Positions 41,836 through 51,708 are shown, counted from the stretch's first letter. The stretch is 64,000 nucleotides of DNA from Kitasatospora azatica KCTC 9699 (GCF_000744785.1 NZ_JQMO01000003.1:4278001-4342000); one strand, 5' to 3'. Program-made: numbers and translations. The notes: a model not told the origin generated them from the letters alone.

Positions 41836-43386
41836 ATGGCCAATCGTCGCGCCTGGCTCGCGCTCTCCGTTCTGATGCTTCCGCTGCTCCTGGTCTCGAT
41901 GGACGTCTCGGTGCTCTACTTCGCCGTCCCGTTCATCAGTCAGGACCTGCACCCCAGCAGCACCCAGCAGCTGTGGATCTTCGACATCTACGGCTTCGTG
42001 CTGGCCGGCCTGCTGCTCACCATGGGCGCCCTCGGCGACCGGATCGGCCGCCGCCGACTGCTGCTCTCCGGCGCGCTGGCCTTCGGCGCCGCCTCCACCC
42101 TGGCCGCCTACGCCGGCAGCGCGGGCACCCTGATCGCGGCCCGCGCCGTGCTCGGCATCGCCGGTGCCACCCTGATGCCCAGCACCCTGGGCATGGTCCG
42201 CAACCTCTTCCCGGACGCCAGGCAGCGCGGCCGGGCCATCGCCGTCTGGACGGCCGTGACCAGCGGCGGCATCGCGGTCGGCCCGGTGCTCAGCGGCATC
42301 CTGCTGGAGCACTTCTGGTGGGGCTCGGTCTTCCTGATCAACCTGCCCGCGATGGCGCTGCTGCTGGTGCTCGGCCCGGTGCTGCTGCCCGAGACCCCGC
42401 GGCTACGGGGCGGTCGCTTCGACCTGCCGAGCGCGGTGCTCTCGCTGGCCGCGATCCTGCCGCTGATCTACGGCATCAAGGAGCTGGCCCGGAACGGCTT
42501 CCAGTCGCTGCCGGCCGGCGCGATCCTGCTCGGCCTGCTGGCCGGCGCGGTCTTCGTGCGGCGCCAGCGGACCCACCCCGGCGCGCTGATCGACCTCGCC
42601 CTGCTGCGCAGCCGCGGCTTCTCCAGCTCGGTCGCGATGAACGTGCTGGGCATGTTCGGCGTGGTCGGGATGGCCATCTTCGTCACCCAGTACCTGCAGC
42701 TGGTCCTCGGCATGAGCACCCTCGAGGCGGCGCTGTGGAGCGTGCTGCCCAGCGTCGCGGTCGGCGCGGTGGCGCCGGCGGCGGCCGCGCTGGGCGCCAG
42801 GATCGGCAAGGCGAAGGTGATCGCCGGCGGGTTCCTGCTGATGGCGCTCGGCTTCGGGACGCTGGCCCTGGCGGACGCGCACTCGGCGCTCTGGGTGGTG
42901 CTGGTCGCGGCCGGTGTCTACGCCTCCGGCGCGGTCGCTCTGATGTCGCAGGTCAGCGAGGTGGTGATGGCGGCCGCGCCGGCCGAGCGGGCCTCCACCG
43001 CCTCCGCTCTGCTGGAGTCCGGCACCGAACTGGGCGGGGCGCTCGGGATGGCGATCCTGGGCAGCATCGGCACCGCGGTCTACCGCGCCGACGTCCAGGC
43101 CGCCTTGCCGGCCGATCTGCCGGCCGACGCGCTGGCGCAGGTCCGCGACTCGCTCGGCGGCACCGAGGTCGCGCTGGCCCAACTGCCCGCCGAGACCGGC
43201 AAGCTGGTGCTGGGTGCGGCCCGGGACGCGTTCGCCGGCGGCATGCAGGCGGCGGCGATCGCGGCGGCCGTGCTGATGGTGGCGGGCGCGGTGCTGGCCC
43301 TGGCCCTGCTGCGCCACCTGCCGGTCGGCACCCCGCAGTCGCCCGCCGGGCAGGACAGCGGACAGCGTGCGGACGTGCTGGTCTGA
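41836..43386 (+). CDS. MFS drug efflux transporter (DHA2/14-helix type)
   Basis: 516 residues with about 14 hydrophobic segments. Motif A is GALGDRIGRRRLLLSGALAF; motif C is seen as AVGPVLSGILLEHFWWGSVF; helix 1 has the DHA2 Asp in MDVSVLYFAVPFI. It resembles SmvA/QacA-like exporters of cationic compounds. ATG 41836 follows GGGGGAA. It is divergent from the hybrid regulator, the classic drug-pump arrangement. The stop codon lies at the start of a set of tandem repeats. Confidence 0.93.
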   Translation: MANRRAWLALSVLMLPLLLVSMDVSVLYFAVPFISQDLHPSSTQQLWIFDIYGFVLAGLLLTMGALGDRIGRRRLLLSGALAFGAASTLAAYAGSAGTLIAARAVLGIAGATLMPSTLGMVRNLFPDARQRGRAIAVWTAVTSGGIAVGPVLSGILLEHFWWGSVFLINLPAMALLLVLGPVLLPETPRLRGGRFDLPSAVLSLAAILPLIYGIKELARNGFQSLPAGAILLGLLAGAVFVRRQRTHPGALIDLALLRSRGFSSSVAMNVLGMFGVVGMAIFVTQYLQLVLGMSTLEAALWSVLPSVAVGAVAPAAAALGARIGKAKVIAGGFLLMALGFGTLALADAHSALWVVLVAAGVYASGAVALMSQVSEVVMAAAPAERASTASALLESGTELGGALGMAILGSIGTAVYRADVQAALPADLPADALAQVRDSLGGTEVALAQLPAETGKLVLGAARDAFAGGMQAAAIAAAVLMVAGAVLALALLRHLPVGTPQSPAGQDSGQRADVLV

Positions 43387-43477
43387 CGCGGGCCTACGGC
43401 TGGTCTGACCGGGCCTACGGCTGGTCTGACCGGGCCTACGGCTGAGGGGGTGTCGCGGTGGCGGCACCCCCTCAGCC
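43383..43477. repeat. Three tandem ~21-bp repeats followed by a terminator hairpin
   Basis: About three head-to-tail copies of a unit reading TCTGACCGGGCCTACGGCTGG begin at the MFS stop codon (about 43383-43444); the first has one extra base. They run into a 13-bp hairpin (43440-43452 with 43465-43477) that should terminate both this gene and the convergent acylase gene. Confidence 0.85.
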
Positions 43478-43490
43478 GTCCGGCCGGGGT

Positions 43491-46307
43491 TCAGCGGTGG
43501 CCCGGGAACTCCACCACCTGCTGGTAGGTCGGGCGGTTCTGCCAGGTGGTCTTGGCGTCGGTCACCCCGCCCAGCGGCCGCTGGATGATGGTGTCCGCGC
43601 ACCACTGGTCACCGGCCGAGCAGTCCCCGTCGCCGGGGTAGACCTGGGCCGGGGTCTGGGTGGCCGCCTGCTGCAGGGTGCTCAGCAGCACGCTCCGACA
43701 GGCCGTCAGGCTGCCGCCTCCGCAGAACGGTTGGGCCAGCGGACCGGCCACCGGCCGACCCAGGGCGGTGCGCAGGTCCTTGTCCAGGTAGCTCCACCAG
43801 CCGTACTGGAAGGAGGAACCCTTGTGCGGGATCGACTCGTTGGCGCTCACCCCGCCGTTGGCCGGGCCGCTCTGGCCGCCGGACGGGGACTCGTTGATCT
43901 GCAGTGCCCCGGTGAGTGCGCCGAACAGGCCGTCGCCGAGGCCGGGTTGGAAGACGCCCTGGGCCAGCAGCGGCCACCAGGCGTCCATGGTGCGGATCGC
44001 GTCCGCGTCGGCGTAGCCGTGGCTGCCGGCCGAGGTCTCGGTCCGCTTCGCCCCGTCGCTCCGCCAGGTCTGCAGCTTCTGTACCACTGCGGCGAGTTGC
44101 GGATCGGTGACCGGAGAGGTGGCGATCACCTGGAGCAGCTCGGGCAGCACGTCCTCACCGCGCAGGTCGGTGACGGCCGCGCTCTCCATCGCGTGGGCGA
44201 GCGAGGCGCGGGTGACCCCGCCCTTGGCGACCAGTGCCTTGACCCGGTCGTCGAGCAGGTTGCCGCGGTGCACCGAGCCGTTGCCGAAGCCCGAGGCGCC
44301 GAAGTTGACGGCCTGCTTGTTGTTCCAGGAGATGTAGTAGTCCTGGTCCACCGACTGCGGGTGCTGGGCCGGCGGGGTGTACTGGGCGGTGTTGGTGGCG
44401 GGGGAGAAGCCCTGCCACTCGTAGGCCGGATCGGCCAGCACCGGCAGCCCGGCGTCGACGCCGGGAGCCCTGACCGGGTTGTTGCCGGAGTTGTAGTAGG
44501 CGGTGTGCTGGGAGTCCGCGTAGAACCAGTTGAAGGTGTAGTTGATGTTCTGCGCGGCCTGCTGGAAGCCCGCCGGATCGTGCACCGCGCCGGGGTCGTT
44601 GAGCATCTGGAAGCCGATGATCGAGTCGGCCTCGTGGCGGTAGGTGGAGCGCAGCGAGGTGAAGGCGACCGGTTTGCCGGCGACCGTGCCGCGGGCCGTC
44701 ACCAGGCCGTAGTTCGAGCGGTACATGACCAGCGTGTAGGAGCCGGCCGCGGTGGAGTCGGCGGTGGTCGGGGACCAGGCGTCCTGCCGGGAGAGCTTGT
44801 CGAAGGGGGTGCAGACGCCGTGGTAGAGGTAGGAGTCGGCCGCGGTGGTGACCGGTGAGCCGTCCGTGCTGCAGAGCGGCACGGCGTAGGTGTCGGTGAT
44901 GTCCTGGCCGGCCGAGGTGGCGCTCCAGGCGTAGTCCTGGCCGCGGCCCAGCTGCACGTAGAAGCTCAGGCCGGCGAAGGCCGCGCCACGGGCGCTGATC
45001 CCCGGGCCCTGCAGTTCCTCCAGCATCAGCAGCTGCGGCGCGAAGTAGCCGGTCTGCGGGCCGAAGACCGCCACCGGGTGTCCGCTGGCGGTGTACTTGC
45101 CGGAGACCAGCAGCGCGTTGGACATGCCGTGCTTGGCGGTCAGCAGGTTGCCGGGCAGCACGCCGGGGGCCTTGGTGGTGGCGCTGTTGGCGGAGCCGGT
45201 CGCGTCGTAGATCAGCCGCTCGGGCACCACCGAGCCCCGGTCCGGCATCGCGACGCCCTGCGGGTCGTCGGGCGGCAGCGCGTACGGGAAGGACTGGCCG
45301 TCGTGCAGGGTGCTGACCGACTCCGGGTCGTCGGCCTCGCGCAGCGAGCGCCACAGCTGGTCGCCCAGCGCCGTCCCGTACCGTGCCTCGGCGGCCTGCT
45401 TGACCTGGGCCGAGGCCAACTCGCCGCCGCCGCCCGCGCCGAACAGCGCGCCGACCACCGAGGCGAGTGCGACCAGGTCGGTGAGTTTGAAGGGGTCGAT
45501 CGAGCCGGCGTTGGTGATCGCGTCGATGTGCCCGGTCAGGTCGTACTCGCCGGGGAAGTAACGGCCGTTGTAGGACTGGGAGATGTACTGGTTGATGCCG
45601 TCCAGGTAGGCCTGTGCGTCGGCCAGCGCCTGGCGGGCCCGGTCGCCCTGGTTCGCGATGGCGTCGATCTGGCTCTGCAGTTCGGCCTCGGTGTACGGTG
45701 CGGCCTGCCAGAAGCTCTGCTCCAGTTGCCGGTTGGCCGCCGCGCCGCCGGCGAAGCCGGACAGCTGGCCGCGGCCGACGTGCCGGAACAGGTCCATCAC
45801 CCAGAGCCGGTCCTGGCCGGCCGCGTAGCCGGCGCCGAACTCGGTGCCGTACCGGGTGCGGCCGGTGATGTGCGGCACGCCGGTGGCCTTGTCGCGCACG
45901 ATGGTGACGTCCGGGCGGGGGCTGCTGGTGCTGGCCACCTGGGCGGCCGGCACGCCGAACGAGGCGTCGTTGAAGAAGCCGGCCAGCTGGGCGTTGGTCA
46001 GGTTCGGGTAGGCGGAGGCGAGCGCGGTGTACGGGCCGAGCTGGTCGTCGGTGTGCGCGGGACGGGTGCCGAACAGCCGGTTGCCGATGATGTCGGCGAG
46101 GGTGGCGTTGCCGTTCTCACCGGGGGGCAGGATGTCGTTGCACTGGGCGGCGCAGTAGTCGGGGGCCGCTGCGGCGGGGGTGCTGGTCGCGGTCGCGGCG
46201 CCGGGGGCGGCGGCCAGCAGGGCGGCCGCCAGGGTGGCGGCGAGGGCGAGCCGCAGGCGTGGGGGCAGGTTGAGGCGCAAGCGTGGGGGCAAGGCCAGGC
46301 TCCTCAC
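43491..46307 (-). CDS. Secreted penicillin-acylase-family Ntn hydrolase
   Basis: 938 residues from GTG 46307 (an in-frame TTG at 46292 is an alternative with better ribosome spacing). Signal peptide ~20-45. The family pattern is clear: an alpha-chain region with VTIVRDKATGVPHITGRTRY and GYAAGQDRLWVMDLFRHVGR, then the autocleavage/nucleophile Ser in KHGMSNALLVSG near residue 400, and beta-chain motifs INYTFNWFYAD and WPLLAQGVFQPG. Such enzymes cleave amide bonds of acylated amines (beta-lactams, acyl-homoserine lactones, lipopeptides). The target here is unknown. It is longer than usual because of inserts. It stands alone. Confidence 0.9.
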   Translation of the reverse strand: MRSLALPPRLRLNLPPRLRLALAATLAAALLAAAPGAATATSTPAAAAPDYCAAQCNDILPPGENGNATLADIIGNRLFGTRPAHTDDQLGPYTALASAYPNLTNAQLAGFFNDASFGVPAAQVASTSSPRPDVTIVRDKATGVPHITGRTRYGTEFGAGYAAGQDRLWVMDLFRHVGRGQLSGFAGGAAANRQLEQSFWQAAPYTEAELQSQIDAIANQGDRARQALADAQAYLDGINQYISQSYNGRYFPGEYDLTGHIDAITNAGSIDPFKLTDLVALASVVGALFGAGGGGELASAQVKQAAEARYGTALGDQLWRSLREADDPESVSTLHDGQSFPYALPPDDPQGVAMPDRGSVVPERLIYDATGSANSATTKAPGVLPGNLLTAKHGMSNALLVSGKYTASGHPVAVFGPQTGYFAPQLLMLEELQGPGISARGAAFAGLSFYVQLGRGQDYAWSATSAGQDITDTYAVPLCSTDGSPVTTAADSYLYHGVCTPFDKLSRQDAWSPTTADSTAAGSYTLVMYRSNYGLVTARGTVAGKPVAFTSLRSTYRHEADSIIGFQMLNDPGAVHDPAGFQQAAQNINYTFNWFYADSQHTAYYNSGNNPVRAPGVDAGLPVLADPAYEWQGFSPATNTAQYTPPAQHPQSVDQDYYISWNNKQAVNFGASGFGNGSVHRGNLLDDRVKALVAKGGVTRASLAHAMESAAVTDLRGEDVLPELLQVIATSPVTDPQLAAVVQKLQTWRSDGAKRTETSAGSHGYADADAIRTMDAWWPLLAQGVFQPGLGDGLFGALTGALQINESPSGGQSGPANGGVSANESIPHKGSSFQYGWWSYLDKDLRTALGRPVAGPLAQPFCGGGSLTACRSVLLSTLQQAATQTPAQVYPGDGDCSAGDQWCADTIIQRPLGGVTDAKTTWQNRPTYQQVVEFPGHR

Positions 46308-46524
46308 TCCGAGGGGTGGGTGGGAAACCTGACGGTAAGTCGGTTACTGGTCGGTTGGCTAGCCGTTGTGCGCGGGTTTGTCATGATTCTTTGTCATGTC
46401 TTGATCGATTATGAGGGCGCCGCGGGGCAGCTGAGATAAGAAAGAGGTAAAGCGCTGGCAACCGTTCGCCTGTGCGACAGATCCCTTTGGCCCAGCGCAC
46501 GTCCAGCCCGGCAACAACGATGGC

Positions 46525-47790
46525 ATGCGTGTCGCCATCATCACCGAGTCCTTTCCGCCGGAAGTCAACGGCGTCGCCCACAGCGTGCTCCGCACCGCCG
46601 AGCACCTGGTCCGTCGTGGCCACCAGCCCCTGGTGATCACCCCCGCGCCGGCTCGCGGTTCGAGCTGCCCGGCGCACTCCTTCGGCCCGGACGCCACCGA
46701 ACTGCCCGTCGTCCGAATCCCCTCCGTCCCGCTGCCCGGATATCCGCAGGTCCGGGTCGCCCTGCCCAGCTCCCGGCTGGGCGCGGCACTCGCCGCGCAC
46801 CGGCCCGACGTCGTCCACCTCGCCAGCCCCTTCATCCTCGGTGCCCGGGGAATGGCCGAGGCCAGACGCCTCGACCTGCCCGCAGTCGCCGTCTACCAGA
46901 CCGACCTGGCCGGCTACGCCCAGGCCTACCGGGTCGGCGGCGGCCTCGGCGCCGCCACCGCCTGGCACCGGATCCGCAGCATCCACCGGGCCGCGGCCCG
47001 CACCCTGGCCCCCTCCACCCCCGCCGCCCAGGACCTCACCGCGCACGGCGTCCCCCGGGTCCACCTGTGGCCGCGCGGCGTCGACTCACTGCGCTTCCAC
47101 CCCCGCCACCGCGACCAGGCGCTGCACCGCGCGCTGGCCCCCGGCGGCGAGGTGCTGGTCGGCTACGTCGGCCGACTGGCCCCCGAGAAGCGGGTCGACC
47201 TGCTGGCCGGGGTCGCCGCACTGCCCGGAGTGCGGCTGGTGGTGATCGGGGACGGGCCGAGCTCGGGCGCACTGCGCGAGCTGCTGCCCGGGGCGGTCTT
47301 CCTGGGCCGCCGCACCGGTGAGGAACTCGCCCGCTGCTACGCCACCCTGGACCTGTTCGTGCACACCGGTCCGCTGGAGACCTTCTGCCAGACCATCCAG
47401 GAAGCGATGGCCAGTGGCGTCCCCGTGGTCGGGCCGGCCGCCGGCGGGCCGCTGGACCTGGTGGGCCACCGCAGGACCGGCCTGCTGGTCGCCCCGCGGG
47501 ACGCCCGCGCGGTGGCCGAGGCGGTCGCCGAGCTGGCCGCCGACCCCGCCCGCCGGACGGCGTACGGACGGGCCGGACGGGCCGACGTGCGGGCGCGCAC
47601 CTGGGACGCGGTGGGCGACCTGCTGCTGCGGCACTACGCCGAGGTGGTGGCCGAGCACCGCGGCGAGCAGTTCGACCCGCAGGTGCTCGCCGCGCAGGTG
47701 CTCCCCGCGCCGGTACTGCCCGCCCCGGTACTGCCCGTGCCGGCCCAGTCCGCACCGATCGTGGCGCCGGTCGAGGAGCAGCCGGTATGA
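46525..47790 (+). CDS. GT4 glycosyltransferase (probable GDP-mannose-dependent mannosyltransferase)
   Basis: 421 residues. N-terminal RVAIITESFPPEVNGVAHSV is the opening of MgtA-like alpha-mannosyltransferases. YVGRLAPEKRVDLLAG and the donor-binding ExxE-type motif PLETFCQTIQEAMASGVPVV confirm family GT4. The C-terminal ~35 residues are a low-complexity tail with repeated VLPAPVLP. It would act on a lipid or polyphosphate-type acceptor at the membrane face, inferred from family. Its stop overlaps the next start (ATGA), beginning a three-gene coupled operon. Confidence 0.9.
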   Translation: MRVAIITESFPPEVNGVAHSVLRTAEHLVRRGHQPLVITPAPARGSSCPAHSFGPDATELPVVRIPSVPLPGYPQVRVALPSSRLGAALAAHRPDVVHLASPFILGARGMAEARRLDLPAVAVYQTDLAGYAQAYRVGGGLGAATAWHRIRSIHRAAARTLAPSTPAAQDLTAHGVPRVHLWPRGVDSLRFHPRHRDQALHRALAPGGEVLVGYVGRLAPEKRVDLLAGVAALPGVRLVVIGDGPSSGALRELLPGAVFLGRRTGEELARCYATLDLFVHTGPLETFCQTIQEAMASGVPVVGPAAGGPLDLVGHRRTGLLVAPRDARAVAEAVAELAADPARRTAYGRAGRADVRARTWDAVGDLLLRHYAEVVAEHRGEQFDPQVLAAQVLPAPVLPAPVLPVPAQSAPIVAPVEEQPV

Positions 47791-48956
47791 GCGGGTCACT
47801 GCGGATCGTCCGACTGGCGAACTTCGTCACCCCCGTCTCCGGCGGTCTGCGCACCGCGCTGCGCCACCTTGGCGCGGGCTACCTGGCCGCCGGGCACCAG
47901 CCGGTGCTGGTCATCCCCGGGCCCGAGTACCGGGACGAACTCACCGACCAGGGCCGGGTGGTGACCCTGCCGGGCCCGGTGCTGCCGGCCAGCGGCGGCT
48001 ACCGGCTGCTCGCCGACCGGCGGGCGGTGGCCCGCACCCTGGAGGAGCTGGCCCCCGACCGCCTCGAGGTCTCCGACCGCACCACCCTGCGCTGGACCGG
48101 ACGGTGGGCGCGCAGTCACGGGGTGCCCGCCGCGATGGTCTCGCACGAGAACGCCACCGGGCTGCTGCGCACCCGCGGCCTGCCCGAGCCGCTCGCCCGC
48201 ACCCTCGCCGACCGGCTCAACTCCCGTACCGCGCAGGCCTACGACACCGTCATCTGCACCACCGCCTGGGCGGCCGCCGAGTTCCGCCGGCTCGGCGTCC
48301 AGCACCTGGTGCAGGCGCCGCTCGGCGTGGACCTGGAGCAACTCCACCCGTCCAGAAGGGACTTGGCGGTCCGGGCCAAGTACGCCGAGGACCGGCAGCC
48401 ACTGCTGGTGCTCTGCTCCCGACTCTCGCCCGAGAAGCGGCCCGGGCGGGCCCTGGAGGCGCTGGCGGAGCTGCGCCGCTCGGGCAGCGACGCGGTGCTG
48501 GTGGTGGCCGGCGCCGGCCCGCTGCGCGAGCGCCTCGAAGCACGGGCCCGGCGCGACCGGCTGCCGGTCCGGTTCCTCGGCCACGTCGCCGAACGAGCCG
48601 ATCTCAGCGGCCTGTTGGCGGCCGCCGACGTGGTGCTCGCGCCCGGGCCGATCGAGACCTTCGGGCTGGCGGCGCTGGAGGCGCTGGCCTGCGGGACTCC
48701 GGTGGCGGCGAGCCGCTCCTCCGCGTTGCCGAGCATCATCGGCTCGGCGGGGGTGGCGGCCGACGACTCCGGGCACGGCTTCGCCGAGGCCGTCGGCGAG
48801 CTGCTGGAGCGCCCGGAGCGGCAGCGTCGGGAGGCAGCCCGGGAGCGGGCCGAGCGGTACAGCTGGGAGGCCGCGGTGGCGGCCTTCCTGGCGGTGCACG
48901 AGGGTGCCGGGAGGTCTGCGTCGCCGGCCGAGGAGCCGCTCGGGAGCAGCAGATGA
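47787..48956 (+). CDS. GT4 glycosyltransferase
   Basis: 389 residues. The N-terminal RIVRLANFVTPVSGGLRTAL is typical of a GT4 subgroup beside MgtA-like enzymes in actinomycetes. The sugar-nucleotide site shows LVLCSRLSPEKRPGRALEAL and PIETFGLAALEALACGTPVA. It overlaps its neighbours by four bases on both sides, so it is tightly coupled. With the upstream transferase it probably adds two sugars to one glycolipid or glycan. Confidence 0.9.
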   Translation: MSGSLRIVRLANFVTPVSGGLRTALRHLGAGYLAAGHQPVLVIPGPEYRDELTDQGRVVTLPGPVLPASGGYRLLADRRAVARTLEELAPDRLEVSDRTTLRWTGRWARSHGVPAAMVSHENATGLLRTRGLPEPLARTLADRLNSRTAQAYDTVICTTAWAAAEFRRLGVQHLVQAPLGVDLEQLHPSRRDLAVRAKYAEDRQPLLVLCSRLSPEKRPGRALEALAELRRSGSDAVLVVAGAGPLRERLEARARRDRLPVRFLGHVAERADLSGLLAAADVVLAPGPIETFGLAALEALACGTPVAASRSSALPSIIGSAGVAADDSGHGFAEAVGELLERPERQRREAARERAERYSWEAAVAAFLAVHEGAGRSASPAEEPLGSSR

Positions 48957-49831
48957 CCGCGCCGACCCGACCCGAGGCCGTCCTGGCGCCCGGCCCACGG
49001 CTGCGCACGCTGCGCTTCGTCGCGCTGGGGGACTCGCTCACCGAGGGGGTCGGGTCGCCCGCCGAGGGCGGCTGGCGGGGCTGGAGCGCACTGCTCGCGC
49101 CCTCGCTGGCCGCCGCCCCGGTGCGGGTGGAGCACCACAACCTGGCGCTGAGCGGCGCCCAGGCAGCCGATCTGACGGACCGTCAACTCCCGGCGGCGCT
49201 GGCGCTGGACCCGCACCTCGCGGCCGTGGTGGTCGGCGGCAACGACACCCTGCGCGCGGGCTTCGACATCGCCCGCACCGCCGCCGCCCTCGACACCACC
49301 CTGGGTGAACTGCGGGCCGCCGGCGCCGTACTGCTCACCGCCTGCCTGCCGGATCCGGGCGCCCTGCTGGGCCTGCCCGGCCCGCTGGCCCGTCCGCTGG
49401 CTCGCCGGATGGCGGCGGTCAACGCCGTGGTCCACGAGCTGTCCGACCGGCACCAGGCGGTGCACCTGCACCTGGCCCGGCTCCCGTGGCTGAGCGACCG
49501 CGCGCTGCTCAGCGCCGATCGCCTGCACCCCAGCCCCGTCGGGCACCTGCTGATCGCCCGGCACTACCACGCCCTGCTCGCCGCGGCCGGCCACCGGCTC
49601 GGCCCGGAGCCCACCGACCTGCTGGCGCCCCCGCCCCCGTCCCGGGCCGCCGACCTGTGGTGGCTCGCCACCCGCGGCACCGCCTGGCTGGCCCGCCGCA
49701 GCGTCGACCTGATCCCCGGCCTGCTCGCGCTGGCCGCCGTCGAGACCACCAACGCGCTGTGCGGCCGCACCGCCGCGCTGGACGCCGAAGCCCTGGCGGC
49801 GGCCAGGGCGGCGGTGTCGCGCCTGGGCTAG
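48953..49831 (+). CDS. SGNH/GDSL hydrolase
   Basis: 292 residues from ATG 48953, which overlaps the preceding stop; upstream frame extension is a shadow. The blocks of SGNH enzymes are present: FVALGDSLTEGVG (Ser), LALSGAQAADL (Gly), VVVGGNDTL (Asn) and DRLHPSPVGH (Asp/His). No signal peptide. A C-terminal ~70-residue extension is helical. It may remove or transfer an acyl group on the glycan made by the two transferases. Its stop interlocks with the stop of the convergent ABC gene in a single CTAG. Confidence 0.92.
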   Translation: MTAPTRPEAVLAPGPRLRTLRFVALGDSLTEGVGSPAEGGWRGWSALLAPSLAAAPVRVEHHNLALSGAQAADLTDRQLPAALALDPHLAAVVVGGNDTLRAGFDIARTAAALDTTLGELRAAGAVLLTACLPDPGALLGLPGPLARPLARRMAAVNAVVHELSDRHQAVHLHLARLPWLSDRALLSADRLHPSPVGHLLIARHYHALLAAAGHRLGPEPTDLLAPPPPSRAADLWWLATRGTAWLARRSVDLIPGLLALAAVETTNALCGRTAALDAEALAAARAAVSRLG

Positions 49832-50655
49832 AGGTCCCGGCGGTGCACCGGGAGGACGGTGAGCGCGACCGCGACCAGGGCCCAGGCGGCCAGGACCGTC
49901 CAGGCGCCGGTCCCGGTGGTCGGGTACTGCTCGTGGAACCAGGGCGGCGGGTTGCCCTCCAACAGGCGCCGCCAGGCGTTGAACGGCAGTGCGTGGGAGA
50001 TGACGGCCTGCCAGTAGTGGTTGACCGGGATGCTGAGCGGTGCCACGACCAGCAGCACGATGACCGAGACCACACTGGTCGCGCTGGTCCGGATCAACGT
50101 GCCGACGGCCATCCCCGCCAGCCCGCAGACCGGTGCGACCAGCGCGGAGGCCACCACCAGCCGCAGTGCGCCCGGGTAGCCGATCGACAGCCCGACGTGC
50201 CGACCGGAGAGCACCGCCTGGGTCAGCCAGAACGAGCACCCGGAGACCAGCACGCCGTAGGCCGTCATCACCGCCGTCACCACCAGCACCTTGGCCGCCA
50301 TCACCGACCGGCGGGCCGGCACCGCGGCGAAGGTGGTCCGGATCAGTCCGCTCGCGTACTCGGTGACCACGGCCATCGCGCCGAGGGCGCCGACGGCGAG
50401 GATCATGATCATCATGGAGTTCCGGTTGAACGCGTCGTGCATCGCCCACATCGGGAAGAAGTACTGGGTCCTGACCTCGAGGCTGTAGCCGGGCCAGTTG
50501 GTGTAGTCGGCGTAGGCGCCGTTCACGTTGAACCCGATCACCGCCAGCGCGCTCAGCCCGTAGCCCCAGCGGGTGGAGCGCAGCGACCAGAGTTTGGTCC
50601 ACTCGGCGGCCAGCAGGTCCCGGAAGCGGGCCAGCGGCTCGGCTGGGGTGGTCAT
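49828..50655 (-). CDS. ABC-2 type transporter permease
   Basis: 275 residues with about six hydrophobic segments. N-terminal FRDLLAAEWTKLWSLRSTRW is the usual start of actinobacterial ABC-2 permeases. It overlaps the ATPase gene by four bases and probably forms an exporter with it. The two-component genes are immediately divergent from the ATPase gene, so the pump may be their target. The substrate is unknown; such trios often give resistance to membrane-active compounds. Confidence 0.92.
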   Translation of the reverse strand: MTTPAEPLARFRDLLAAEWTKLWSLRSTRWGYGLSALAVIGFNVNGAYADYTNWPGYSLEVRTQYFFPMWAMHDAFNRNSMMIMILAVGALGAMAVVTEYASGLIRTTFAAVPARRSVMAAKVLVVTAVMTAYGVLVSGCSFWLTQAVLSGRHVGLSIGYPGALRLVVASALVAPVCGLAGMAVGTLIRTSATSVVSVIVLLVVAPLSIPVNHYWQAVISHALPFNAWRRLLEGNPPPWFHEQYPTTGTGAWTVLAAWALVAVALTVLPVHRRDL

Positions 50656-51575
50656 CGGGCTTCTCCTGCCAGGTAGTCGACGCGGTCGGCGGTGAGTTCC
50701 ATGAAGGCCTCCTCCAGCGAGGCCGAGCGGGTGGCGAGCTCGTGCAGCAGGATCCGCCGCCGGAAGGCGAGTTCGCCGATCCGGACGGCGGACAGGCCGG
50801 TGACGGTGAGGAGTTGGGAATCCTCGGCCTGCAGCTCGACCTGGACCCCGGCGCCCTCACTCTCAAGTGCCGCCCGCAGCTCGGCGCTCTGCGGGGTGCG
50901 CACCAGGACGCTCAACCGGGTACCCCGGGCCGCGAACTCGGCCAGGCTCTGGGCCGCGATCAGCTGGCCGCGGCCGATCACCACGAGGTCGTCGGCGGTG
51001 TTCTCCATCTCGGTCATCAGGTGGCTGGAGACGAAGACCGTACGCCCCTCGGCGGCCAGCCGCCGGAAGAGTCCGCGCACCCAGAGCACGCCCTCGGGGT
51101 CCAGGCCGTTGAGCGGCTCGTCGAAGAGCAGCACCGGCGGGTCGCCGAGCAGGGCGCCCGCGATGCCGAGCCGCTGGCGCATGCCGAGCGAGTAGCCGCC
51201 GATGCGTCGGCGCGCAACGTCGGCCAGGCCGACTTCCTGCAGCACCTCGGCCACCCGCCGCTGCGGGATGCGGTTGCTGCGGGCCAGCGCGGACAGGTGG
51301 GCCTGGGCGCTGCGCCCGCCGTGCACGTCGGCGGCGTCCAGCAGGCCGCCGATGTGGCGCAGGCCGCGCGGGCGGTCGCGGAAGGTCACGCCGTCCACGG
51401 TGACGCTGCCGCTGGTCGGGTCGTTGAGGCCGAGGACCATGCGCAGGGTGGTGCTCTTGCCGGCGCCGTTCGGGCCGAGGAAGCCGGTGACCCGGCCGGG
51501 GTGGACGGTGAAGCTCAGGCTGTTGACGGCCGTGGTCTTCCCGTAACGCTTCGTCAGTTCGTTGACTTCGATCAC
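50652..51575 (-). CDS. ABC transporter ATP-binding protein
   Basis: 307 residues from GTG 51575 (IEVNELTKRYGKTTAVNSLS). Walker A GPNGAGKST, signature SLGMRQR, Walker B VLLFDEPLNGLD and the H-loop SSHLM are intact. Its C-terminal ~80 residues form the usual extension of drug-type exporters. The start lacks a clear ribosome site; translation may be leaderless, or may start further upstream in the open frame (to 51629). It is coupled to the permease gene. Confidence 0.93.
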   Translation of the reverse strand: MIEVNELTKRYGKTTAVNSLSFTVHPGRVTGFLGPNGAGKSTTLRMVLGLNDPTSGSVTVDGVTFRDRPRGLRHIGGLLDAADVHGGRSAQAHLSALARSNRIPQRRVAEVLQEVGLADVARRRIGGYSLGMRQRLGIAGALLGDPPVLLFDEPLNGLDPEGVLWVRGLFRRLAAEGRTVFVSSHLMTEMENTADDLVVIGRGQLIAAQSLAEFAARGTRLSVLVRTPQSAELRAALESEGAGVQVELQAEDSQLLTVTGLSAVRIGELAFRRRILLHELATRSASLEEAFMELTADRVDYLAGEAR

Positions 51576-51646
51576 GGGGACAACGCTGCCGGTGCCGCAC
51601 CCCGCCCGGCATCGGGCCGGCAGCCACATTCCCCGACGCCCCGTCA

Positions 51647-51670
51647 GCCCGGGGGAGTAAGCCCCCGGGC
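51647..51670. promoter_or_regulatory. Inverted repeat between divergent ABC and histidine-kinase genes
   Basis: GCCCGGGGG (51647-51655) pairs with CCCCCGGGC (51662-51670) in the 133-base divergent region. It is centrally placed for a shared operator, for example for the response regulator, but it could also be a transcript-end hairpin. Confidence 0.4.
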
Positions 51671-51708
51671 CAATGCTCCGCCGCAGGTCGGACGGCTACC
51701 ATCGGCGC

